DNA of 64,000 bases, taken from assembly GCA_016708315.1 (NCBI GenBank), contig JADJGC010000023.1, positions 248,001-312,000 on the forward strand. The letters are read 5' to 3'. The notes beneath the pieces are model-generated. The model saw nothing but the letters and a program-made list of their open reading frames with translations, had not been told where the DNA came from and made no database searches. Made by a program: the position numbers and the translations under genes. The stretch comes from a bacterium. GTDB lineage: Bacteria; Zixibacteria; MSB-5A5; CAIYYT01. The first letter of the stretch is position 1. Each line of letters opens with the position of its first letter. Shown here piece by piece: positions 9,240 to 16,982 of the stretch.

Positions 9240-9305
9240 AGCCGACAACGTCGGCTTAACCGATAAGAACCACCGGCGTTGCCGGTGTCGTGGTAACCGG
9301 TTACC
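9240..9305 (+). promoter_or_regulatory. Structured 5' leader with three hairpins/palindromes
   Basis: Three perfect inverted repeats lie in the leader. AGCCGAC/GTCGGCT has a 3-nt loop (9240-9256). CACCGGC/GCCGGTG has a 3-nt loop (9271-9287). GGTAACCGGTTACC is a 14-bp palindrome (9292-9305). They sit just before the ribosome site of the peptide gene. They may protect the RNA, control translation or bind a regulator. No known riboswitch was recognised. Confidence 0.6.
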
Positions 9306-9331
9306 TTAACTTCATAGGAGGAGGTGACAGT

Positions 9332-9403
9332 ATGTACAATCTCATCATCGAAGTGCTCGAGGAGAAAGTCGCCCCAGCAGGTTTCAGCCAGGGTGGTCAA
9401 TAA
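9332..9403 (+). CDS. 23-residue peptide ORF, candidate RiPP-like precursor or signal peptide
   Basis: ATG follows GGAGGAGGTGACAGT, the strongest Shine-Dalgarno in the window. The product starts MYNLIIEVLEEKV and ends APAGFSQGGQ. The first half is hydrophobic/acidic and could form a helix; the tail is rich in Gly, Gln and Pro. It has no cysteine. It lies on its own transcriptional unit: promoter at 9130, hairpin leader, terminator at 9428. The gene before it encodes a PqqD-like/M50/HlyD fusion, so a leader (to about APA) plus a short core is conceivable. No attenuated gene follows on this strand, which argues against a leader-peptide role. I do not recognise the family. It is a real gene by signals, of unknown function. 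Confidence 0.65.
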   Translation: MYNLIIEVLEEKVAPAGFSQGGQ

Positions 9404-9427
9404 CTCGACCGCTTAACCGGTTTGCAT

Positions 9428-9461
9428 GGAGGACCGCCGCAACGCGGTCCTTCTGCTTTTT
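9428..9461 (+). terminator. Rho-independent terminator of the peptide transcript
   Basis: GGACCGC / GCGGTCC stem (9431-9437 and 9444-9450), extended by three weaker pairs, then a T-rich run (9451-9461). It reaches the stop codon of the convergent kinase gene. Confidence 0.85.
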
Positions 9462-12400
9462 AGGCAACCAGTGACGACATCTCCTCGAGCCGTTTTCCAA
9501 TGAGTGCTTTGCGCTTATCAGTCAAGTAAAGCTTACGCAGACGTTTGTCGGTGATCTCGCCGGCAAGCTGCTTCACAGTATTAAATGCTTCTATATATGA
9601 CTTCAGCGATTGTTCAAGTTGCTTCGTCTTGCGCTGGCTATCACCGAGCATCAACAGCCCGTACCACAACATTTCCACCGTTTTGGCCGACTTAGCGGCC
9701 AGAACCGCATCATGGAGGAGTTGGTTTGCCCGACTATAATTTTCCCGTTTTATTTCAAGAAGCCCGCGCAACAAATACAGCCTGGCTCTGAAGGTCACAA
9801 TACCGTCAAATTCCGGATAGTCGATCGCTTCAGCCAATCGAATCTCTACTTCGCCAACATCGCCTGTGGCCAATGCCAGCTCTGCGTAGTCAAGAATCAA
9901 CTCATGCTTCTCGCGCTTGCCCGGTAGTGAAGCCAACGTGTTTTCAGCGTCTGCTAATGTAGCTCGGATTTCGTCTACCGGCCGCGATATGGCCCGTTCA
10001 ATCCGAGCCCGTCTTATCAGAAATATAGCATAGCTCTTCGGCTCACCAATCTTCTGGGCATATTCGATAGCAGTCTGAATGTAGTCGTAAGCGTGCCCGT
10101 AGTCCTGAAGGTTGTAGTAGTAGTCTGAGTAGGTCCCTGCCAATCTCATCGAGAACTGGCGGTCTGTGACCTTCTCTTCACGCGCTCTTGCAGCAGCAAG
10201 CAATGCACCGGCTTTTGCATATCGTCCTTCGAGAATCGAAAGTGCCGCCAACGACGTGATAAATCCGCCGCGAGCCGAATGAGCCTCACGCGCTGAGTTC
10301 TTAAGACCCTCAATCAACCACTCGCGCGCCTTGCTGTAATTGCCCCGACGTAATTCTAATTCATGAAAATTGTCATAGTTGTAGTGCAACTCCGAGACCG
10401 CTCCGAGTCTTTGGTTTATCTCGAACGATTGCATTAAATATTCGTGTGAAGTCGCTAGCTCGTCCAACTCGAAGTACGCCACTGCCAGATTATTGTAAGT
10501 GCGCGCCAGCTCCGGCAGATCATTGAGTTGCTTCTTGATCTCTATCGACTCTTTGAAGAGCGGAATGCCGCTATCGTATCCGTGCAACATGCAACGGAGC
10601 GAACCGAGATTACTTAATGTCGACGCAATGTCTCGCATTGCTCCCAATTCACGCTGAATTACCAGCGCCTTTTCATAATTGGCAGCCGCTCCGCCAAGAT
10701 CGCCATTGATCCAGAATATGTTGCCCAAGTTGTTATAGCAGTGCGAAAGCTCAAGTTCATTTCCCTTTTCGCCGTAGAATTCCACGGCACGATCAAGCGC
10801 ACGTTTACCGCGCATGTAGTCGCGCTTGCCCTTATAAACATCGCCCAATCGCTTGTATGCAGCCGCCACCATCTCGTTGTATCCGATTCGGCGCCCAAAC
10901 CGCACAACTCTCGAATATGCTGAAAGCGATGCAGTGAAATCGCCTAACTTGTTCAACAAATCCGCCCGCTTCTTCAGCAGAGTAACGTATTGACGCAGAT
11001 CTTCTCGATTGCCCTTCATATTACAAGCAAATTCGAGTACCGATGCCGACTCTTCCAGATTCTGCTCTCCTTGAAGAAGATCCGCCAGTCGCATTGCTGC
11101 CTCAATCGCCTCCTGAACAGCTCCGGCACGGTAATTGTGATGGACCAGAAGTCGTTCTCGTTGCAATGCCGGCAAGTCATCCGATTCGCCAATTATCTTG
11201 ATCCAACCTGAATGAAACTGCTGAGCCTTTGTTCGATCAAGATTGTGATAGAGACAACTGCGGTAGTATCCGCGAGCAATTGAACCGCTCATACTGTTTA
11301 GCAATCCGCATTGTACCAGGTCGTCCATTTCGGCCTGAGTCAAACGACCCATCGCCGCCAAATCTGCCACCGGAAACTCCCCGGTATCGGCAGATAGGAA
11401 TCCGGCGACCTCAGCGTGCTGCACTGGAATCTGCGGCAGCATCAATCTTGCAACTTGAAAGTAAGTGTCATCCGGCTGGAAGAGGCTTCTCTCCAATGGC
11501 GGGATTTTCAGTTTACCGCTGGAGACTTCGAATCGATTTTCGCGTTCCAATTGGTTTAGTAAGAGAGTAACCAACGCCAAGTTGCCAGACGACAACTCGA
11601 ATATGAGATTCGCGGTCGCTGGATCAATTTCCTTAGTGATGAACTTGCTCAGAATTCTGTCGAACGCGAAACGGTCCAACTCGGCAAAGTCGACTGCTTG
11701 TTTGTCGATTGCTCTCGCCATTAATCTGACTTCACTTTGATGGTCGTTCGTGCTTTGTCGATACTGCAATCCGCTCTCGCTGGGTACAACTTCAAAGCCG
11801 GACTGCTTTAAATAATCCGCAATCGACCCGGCAAGATCCACCGCCTCTTCCTGAAAATGATGAGCAATTGCAAAATCTCGTGGTAATTGTTTCAGTTCCT
11901 GCTTACAGAAGCTGGCGTTGTAGCTGTACACATAGTGATGAATCAAGTCCGCGATCTTGTGCGAACCGAAATCCGCAGCGTTGATCAGGTTGTCGAGGCT
12001 GAGTTGCTCGGCCACCTCTTTCGCGTTCTTTGGCCGATCCCCGGGATTCGGATCAATACACTGCCGAACTAGCCGGGCGAATCGCGGTGAAACTTCGCTG
12101 GCAAGCTTGTCGAGCGGCAGCGCGTCCGGCTGTTGCTTGCGAGAAATGATCTGCACCGGATCGCTAGACACAAATGGAAGTGCCCCTGTCGCCATGCGAT
12201 AGAGAATGACTCCAACCGAGTAAATATCCGACTCTGCTGAAGCACCCTTATTGGCAATAACCTCGGGAGCCATGTACTCAAGCGTACCGCCGCGCTCGCG
12301 GCTGTCGTCGCTCTTCGACGACGCCAGCCCCAAATCTGATAACTGCGCACCGGAAGACTTGCTGATCAGTACATTCTCTCCCTTAAGATCACGATGAATC

Positions 12401-12771
12401 AATCCAAGCAAATGCAGATATTCGATTGCCGAAAGGACTCGTCCAAAACAGCGGAATCGCTCGCGCAACGGCAATGGGTCGGTTGCCTGATACAGGTCTC
12501 CGCCATCACAGAGCTGCATAATGATGGCAGGTCGATCGTCTTCGAGGTAGATTAAATCGTAGGCTTTGAGAATCGCGGCATGACGAAAACTGCGCAGGAG
12601 CGCGTACTCGGTTGCAAATAATCGGCGCGAATCGTCATCTGCACTTATGGCTACTTTTGCGGCAACTTGGCCCCACCTGGCGTGTTTCGCGGTATAAACG
12701 ATCCCGCATCCGCCGGCTCCGATACGTTGCGCCCCGTCCAGATGAGACGATGCGGGAAACCTGGGCTCCAT
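9460..12771 (-). CDS. Serine/threonine protein kinase with degenerate ATPase-like region and TPR repeats
   Basis: The 1103-residue product starts with a Hanks-type kinase domain: glycine loop IGAGGCGIV (17-25), ATP-binding Lys in AAKVA (39), catalytic HRDLKGEN (126-133), DLG in place of DFG (146-148) and APE (168-170). Residues about 280-500 look like the C-terminal half of a STAND/AAA-type ATPase module, but I saw no P-loop. From about 560 to the end there are many TPR helices (CYNNLGNIFWINGDLGGAA, TYNNLAVAYFEL and others). It is soluble, with no transmembrane segment. It is probably a signalling scaffold kinase; the targets are unknown. It lies 9 bases downstream of the histidine kinase and may share its transcript. 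Confidence 0.9.
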   Translation of the reverse strand: MEPRFPASSHLDGAQRIGAGGCGIVYTAKHARWGQVAAKVAISADDDSRRLFATEYALLRSFRHAAILKAYDLIYLEDDRPAIIMQLCDGGDLYQATDPLPLRERFRCFGRVLSAIEYLHLLGLIHRDLKGENVLISKSSGAQLSDLGLASSKSDDSRERGGTLEYMAPEVIANKGASAESDIYSVGVILYRMATGALPFVSSDPVQIISRKQQPDALPLDKLASEVSPRFARLVRQCIDPNPGDRPKNAKEVAEQLSLDNLINAADFGSHKIADLIHHYVYSYNASFCKQELKQLPRDFAIAHHFQEEAVDLAGSIADYLKQSGFEVVPSESGLQYRQSTNDHQSEVRLMARAIDKQAVDFAELDRFAFDRILSKFITKEIDPATANLIFELSSGNLALVTLLLNQLERENRFEVSSGKLKIPPLERSLFQPDDTYFQVARLMLPQIPVQHAEVAGFLSADTGEFPVADLAAMGRLTQAEMDDLVQCGLLNSMSGSIARGYYRSCLYHNLDRTKAQQFHSGWIKIIGESDDLPALQRERLLVHHNYRAGAVQEAIEAAMRLADLLQGEQNLEESASVLEFACNMKGNREDLRQYVTLLKKRADLLNKLGDFTASLSAYSRVVRFGRRIGYNEMVAAAYKRLGDVYKGKRDYMRGKRALDRAVEFYGEKGNELELSHCYNNLGNIFWINGDLGGAAANYEKALVIQRELGAMRDIASTLSNLGSLRCMLHGYDSGIPLFKESIEIKKQLNDLPELARTYNNLAVAYFELDELATSHEYLMQSFEINQRLGAVSELHYNYDNFHELELRRGNYSKAREWLIEGLKNSAREAHSARGGFITSLAALSILEGRYAKAGALLAAARAREEKVTDRQFSMRLAGTYSDYYYNLQDYGHAYDYIQTAIEYAQKIGEPKSYAIFLIRRARIERAISRPVDEIRATLADAENTLASLPGKREKHELILDYAELALATGDVGEVEIRLAEAIDYPEFDGIVTFRARLYLLRGLLEIKRENYSRANQLLHDAVLAAKSAKTVEMLWYGLLMLGDSQRKTKQLEQSLKSYIEAFNTVKQLAGEITDKRLRKLYLTDKRKALIGKRLEEMSSLVA

Positions 12772-12780
12772 ATCGGTATA

Positions 12781-13083
12781 CTATCGCTTTATTGGCAGTA
12801 CGACCTTAAATTCAGTGTACTCTCCCGATTTGCTTTGGACTGAAATCTCGCCGCCATGATTCTCGATGATCCGTTTGCAATTCGACAAACCTAACCCATG
12901 CCCGTGCGGCTTGGTCGAGAAATGCGGTTCAAAGATCTTCTCAAGGTGTTCTTTCGGAATTCCTGAACCGGAATCCCGGACCGTCGCCAAGACCTTATCG
13001 CCTTCCTTGCGAGTCGACAGCAAGATCTCGCTCTTGCCGCTCGTTCCTTCCAATGCATCGGCCGCATTGTACAGCAGATTCAA
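12781..13083 (-). CDS. Histidine kinase, C-terminal ATPase part after a frameshift
   Basis: This encodes the N-box (NLLYNAADALEG), the G1 box (VRDSGSGIP), the F box (IFEPHFSTK) and the G2 box (GHGLGLSNCKRIIENHGG) of a HATPase domain. The apparent TTG start overlaps the stop of the upstream frame (TTTTGA). Adding one T to the four-T run at about 13083-13086 would give QQVFLNLLYNAADAL in one frame, the normal kinase sequence. The break is therefore a one-base deletion or a read error rather than a gene boundary. Confidence 0.85.
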   Translation of the reverse strand: MNLLYNAADALEGTSGKSEILLSTRKEGDKVLATVRDSGSGIPKEHLEKIFEPHFSTKPHGHGLGLSNCKRIIENHGGEISVQSKSGEYTEFKVVLPIKR

Positions 13084-14519
13084 AAGACCTGTTGAATTTG
13101 GCCGACATCAATCTCAATGTCCGGAATCTCCGGACTCATGCGCACAACAAAACCAACCTTCTTGAAGCGCTGCTGCGACTTGATCGTAAACAGCAAATCG
13201 TCAATCAGATGATTGACATTATAGCTCACCAGTTCCTGGTCCAGCTTCGAGAGGTCCATCAAATTGTCGGTGAAACGTTTGATCTTGCTGATATTGTCAA
13301 GAATCGCCTGTACCGACTTATCGAGCTTATCGTATTCATTCTTATTCACGCGAATCTGAAGCAACTCGGCGTTATTCGAGATAATCGCCAGGAAATTGTT
13401 CAGCTCGTGACCTATCGAAGCTGCCATTTCACCCTTGGCAATCAGCTTCTCCGATATCGTCACGTAGTTCTCAAGTATCGTCTTCTCGGTAATGTCTTCA
13501 AGCACGACAATCAATCCGCGGCCATGCTGGTCGGCATCTTCCAGCGGCGATATCTTGGATGATACCACCTTCTCTTCATCGCCGAATGTGAGATAGCAGC
13601 GCGGGAGATTCTCAGAGACACCAGTCGCCAGTACATTTTTCAGGCTCTGCTCCCACCGCTCGACATTATTGTTGTCAAAGAGCGAAGCAAAAGTTACCCC
13701 CACCTGGCCGGTCTTCTTGAATATCCGTTCCGCCGATGCGTTCATAGTAATGACGCTGAACTCACCATTAACAACTACCAACCCCACCGGTGTATTGGTG
13801 ACGATGTTCTCGTTGAACCTCTTCAAACGCAAAATGCGTTCGTACAGGCGCGAGTTGTTAATTGCGATTGCCGCCTGTGTGGCAAACAGCTCAAAAAGAT
13901 AAAGATCGCTTTCAAAAAACAAACGTCCCTCACTCGAACTATCGAGATAGATGACGCCGATGACTTTTTCTTGAATCTTCAATGGCACGCAGACAATGGA
14001 CCGCAAATTCAGACTGCGAATCGATTCCTGCTTCGAAAAACGCTCGTCGTTCTGTGCATCCGAGGTATACTCCGGGACTCCGGAAGCCGCGACTCGATTA
14101 GCTACAGTGCCGGAGTACTTGAAGTCCTCCTGCATCAGTTCTTCTTTGCAGAGATTATAGACGGTACGGAATTGCAGTTTGTTGTTCTCGTCCAACAGCA
14201 TCAAGAATCCGCGTTCTGCCTTCAACAACTCGATAGCGCGCTTCATCACATTTTGGAGAATTTGGTCGGTCACCAGCGAACTGTTGACGAACGCCGCGAT
14301 CTCCAGCAAGGTCTTGTAGTTGTTGATCTCCGTCGAATTCGAGGTCGCCGGCTCAAGATGAGGTCGCGCAGCGTGAATCGCCGCTATAGAACTGGCGCCG
14401 CTCTCCAACAAGTCTTCGAAGCTCGAAAGCGAGTCGTCAGTATCGACTTCCCCGCTAACGGGAATGATAAACTTGTCGGTCCGTTCCAGTCCTTTGGAGT
14501 CTTTTGAATTAAACGGCAT
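13080..14519 (-). CDS. Cytoplasmic histidine kinase, GAF-PAS-HisKA part
   Basis: The ATG follows GAGGT by 8 nt. Domains: a linker to about residue 60, GAF (about 65-230, with RGFLMLLDE and VIGVIYLDSS), PAS (about 240-330, NTPVGLVVVNGEFSVITMN), then a HisKA-type helix pair with the phosphorylatable His in MAASIGHELNNFLAIISNN. The ATPase domain follows in another frame (12781-13083), giving about 580 residues in all. There are no membrane segments. No response regulator lies beside it, so the partner may be the adjacent kinase and phosphatase network or encoded elsewhere. The nearest upstream neighbour is the outer-membrane barrel gene, 217 bases away. Confidence 0.9.
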   Translation of the reverse strand: MPFNSKDSKGLERTDKFIIPVSGEVDTDDSLSSFEDLLESGASSIAAIHAARPHLEPATSNSTEINNYKTLLEIAAFVNSSLVTDQILQNVMKRAIELLKAERGFLMLLDENNKLQFRTVYNLCKEELMQEDFKYSGTVANRVAASGVPEYTSDAQNDERFSKQESIRSLNLRSIVCVPLKIQEKVIGVIYLDSSSEGRLFFESDLYLFELFATQAAIAINNSRLYERILRLKRFNENIVTNTPVGLVVVNGEFSVITMNASAERIFKKTGQVGVTFASLFDNNNVERWEQSLKNVLATGVSENLPRCYLTFGDEEKVVSSKISPLEDADQHGRGLIVVLEDITEKTILENYVTISEKLIAKGEMAASIGHELNNFLAIISNNAELLQIRVNKNEYDKLDKSVQAILDNISKIKRFTDNLMDLSKLDQELVSYNVNHLIDDLLFTIKSQQRFKKVGFVVRMSPEIPDIEIDVGQIQQVF

Positions 14520-14736
14520 AGTCTATACCTCAATGACGCAAAATATTATCTGTCCAAGTCGTCAAGTAAGGTATCGGATGATTCTGTAATTAGTTAAGTA
14601 CCCTTTCGCAGGATTGGGTACCAAAGAAGGAAGGCACGCTTTAATAGTAGACAGAAACTACGCAGAGATCGCGCCGACTGCTTGGTGCAAATTGGAACAC
14701 CTTGCTGGTTCCGTATTCGCGACCAAATGTTGACCT

Positions 14737-16449
14737 CTAGAAGGAGCGGCCAATCAAGACACTTGGCTGAAGATCGTTGTCTTCGCCGTTAAATGGCCTG
14801 GTCAGTTCGATTCGGAATATCTCGCCAATAACTACCGCTACACCTACATCACCGCGCCAACGAGACTTCGATAGTGAACTTTCTTTGGTTCCGACTCCGC
14901 CAACATCGACTAACGCCGCAAAATCAAGAATCGTCCGGTTGGGGTTGATGACATACTCAACATTCAACATCCCCATTTCCGTTCCATAGTACTCTTTGAT
15001 CTTGTGCCCGCGCAAGGTCCGAATTCCGCCCAGATAGTACAGCCGATGTATCGGCGCGTCGCCGGTAATCTCGCCATAAATCGCGCGAACATTCACATTC
15101 AGGAACTCGTTTATTCTCTGATAGCGGCGTGCCTCAAAAGTATAGCGGTCATAAACAAAATCTGACGCAATCGCATCTGACGAGTGTTCAAATTGGAACG
15201 AAAGCCACCATCCTTGCGGCGCGCTTCGTGCCGGATCCACTACGCTTTGATACTTATAATACAGCTTCAGCGCTGCTTCGTGATTCGTGAATGCCATTAA
15301 GCTCAGCTCGCGCTCAGCTTCTGGAATCGATGAAAAATTTGACCTGAAATCCTTGCTTCCTCCGACTAATGACCAGAGCCGGGGATGAGCGCATAACGAG
15401 TCGAGTACCTCGATGAAATAGTCTGCACGTATGGTGTGCCGCACATTGATCTGCTGTTCGACAAACAACTCTGCGCCTTCGCCCTGGTAGTAATCTCGAA
15501 AATCTTCGCGTCGTAGCAGAGCATATACTGTATTCTCTCCCTCGGAGCAGATCCACTCGTCCGAGGTCTTGGTCTGACGATATACAGATCCGCCATAAGA
15601 GAGTTGGTGGTAGTCAAAAACGCGATGATCGAAGCCGAGTTTGTACTTCCAGATGTTTGAGGATGCACCATAACCAACCTTTGCAAAGAACCTTGGTACA
15701 AAGTTCTCCTCCGATTGGAATGCAACCCCGGCATTCAACGTCAGCCCGTCGACGCGGTTGTATACAAGTCCTTTCGACCAGGCAAGTGGTTGGTAGCCGT
15801 AATTCCTTTGACGTCTCTTGAAAATGTCTGATCTCTTCCATGAATCCGTCGACTGGAATGCGCCATAAACTCGTGCATTGCGGTCGCGCTTTATCTGTCC
15901 GCCAATAGCCAGCACATCGCGATGACAGGTTGCTGAAGGTCCAAGTTTGACATCGCCGAATAATGCCACGACGTATCCGTTAATCTCGGCGTTGGACTCC
16001 AATTCGCCGCCAACTACGACTGCACTTCCTCTGATAAATTCCCCGACTGGTAACTTGAGTTGTGTGAAAGATCCATACCTGTTTGCGTCTGCTCGTCCCC
16101 TTCTTGCATTCGCAGCAGCATCTCCAAGTGCGATATCATAGAACCCCTCGCGCTGGATCACGCCATTTACCGCGAGTTTTGACATATCTACGACTCGGTC
16201 ACCGACAAAAAGCGAATCGCCTGTGATCAACCGCCTCGACCCAATTGAAACCGACCGGTCACTGGTCCGAACTTCGGAAAACGAGAATGACACTTCAGTC
16301 TTCGCGGACCCGGTGTCTATCGAGATAATGCAAACTTTCTTGTCAAAGGAAATGACCACTTCAGGCTGCGACTGCCCGCGTGTCGTTGCATTCATTGCAA
16401 CTGCAATCACCAATACTGCTATAAAAATCCGTAAATTGAACATTCCCAT
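14737..16449 (-). CDS. Outer-membrane BamA/TamA-type barrel with bactofilin-like repeat region
   Basis: The 570-residue product has a signal peptide (IFIAVLVIAVAMNATTRG). Residues about 130-200 carry a bactofilin-like beta-helical repeat (RGSAVVVGGELESNAEINGYV, VALFGDVKLG, VLAIGGQIKR). The rest is a beta-barrel whose end has the surface-antigen/BamA signature: GGIRTLRGHK, MLNVEYVINPN, then FRIELTRPF, with a terminal aromatic (IGRSF). No POTRA domains are evident, so it is more like a patatin-barrel or TamA-like transporter than BamA itself. It starts 1 base after the Nudix gene, which implies co-transcription with the rsb set. Confidence 0.8.
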   Translation of the reverse strand: MGMFNLRIFIAVLVIAVAMNATTRGQSQPEVVISFDKKVCIISIDTGSAKTEVSFSFSEVRTSDRSVSIGSRRLITGDSLFVGDRVVDMSKLAVNGVIQREGFYDIALGDAAANARRGRADANRYGSFTQLKLPVGEFIRGSAVVVGGELESNAEINGYVVALFGDVKLGPSATCHRDVLAIGGQIKRDRNARVYGAFQSTDSWKRSDIFKRRQRNYGYQPLAWSKGLVYNRVDGLTLNAGVAFQSEENFVPRFFAKVGYGASSNIWKYKLGFDHRVFDYHQLSYGGSVYRQTKTSDEWICSEGENTVYALLRREDFRDYYQGEGAELFVEQQINVRHTIRADYFIEVLDSLCAHPRLWSLVGGSKDFRSNFSSIPEAERELSLMAFTNHEAALKLYYKYQSVVDPARSAPQGWWLSFQFEHSSDAIASDFVYDRYTFEARRYQRINEFLNVNVRAIYGEITGDAPIHRLYYLGGIRTLRGHKIKEYYGTEMGMLNVEYVINPNRTILDFAALVDVGGVGTKESSLSKSRWRGDVGVAVVIGEIFRIELTRPFNGEDNDLQPSVLIGRSF

Positions 16450-16450
16450 C

Positions 16451-16981
16451 CTACTTTAGCATTCCCGGAAAACGCTCCTGCAAATCCCGCAGCGCCTGCT
16501 TATGAGCCTCAAAAGCAATGTTGTTTGGAATCTCGGCCAGACTGCAAAATCGCAGTTCCGCAGCGTCATCCCCTGCTACAGCCTCTCCCCCAATAACATC
16601 ACAGAAGTAAAGAATCAAGATTGCATTCGTGCGCGGATCATCCGAGCCGCAATAAACTTCAAATATCGACTTGGCCCGAATCTCCAGACCCGTTTCTTCT
16701 TTCAGTTCTCTTTCAGCACAATGGCTCGGAGATTCATCCCACTCCATGTATCCCGCCGGAATGCACCAGTCACCTTTGAAGGGGTTCGCGGCGCGCTCCA
16801 CTAAGAGAATCTTACCATCGCGCACGACAATTGCCCCCGCAGCCGGTACCGGATTGTGGTAGTCAATAAACCCGCAAGCCGAACACAACTTGCGCATCCG
16901 GTGATCGCACATTTCCAAAACCAGTTCCGTCCGGCACTTGGGACAATAGGTAAAGCTCGAAATCGGATCCTTGATCTGCAT
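16451..16981 (-). CDS. Nudix hydrolase with N-terminal zinc ribbon
   Basis: The 176-residue product has four cysteines in CxxC pairs (YCPKCRTE and LCSACGF), forming a zinc ribbon like that of NADH pyrophosphatase NudC. A complete Nudix box follows: GYMEWDESPSHCAERELKEE followed by TGL, with all required Glu residues. It hydrolyses a nucleoside diphosphate linked to another group; the substrate cannot be read from the sequence. It starts 1 base after the phosphatase gene stop, so it belongs to the rsb operon. Confidence 0.9.
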   Translation of the reverse strand: MQIKDPISSFTYCPKCRTELVLEMCDHRMRKLCSACGFIDYHNPVPAAGAIVVRDGKILLVERAANPFKGDWCIPAGYMEWDESPSHCAERELKEETGLEIRAKSIFEVYCGSDDPRTNAILILYFCDVIGGEAVAGDDAAELRFCSLAEIPNNIAFEAHKQALRDLQERFPGMLK

Positions 16982-16982
16982 T

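Noticed and set aside
9332..9403. The 23-aa ORF as a PqqA-type precursor
   Set aside because: PqqA has a conserved Glu-x3-Tyr core; this peptide has only an N-terminal Tyr and no such spacing.
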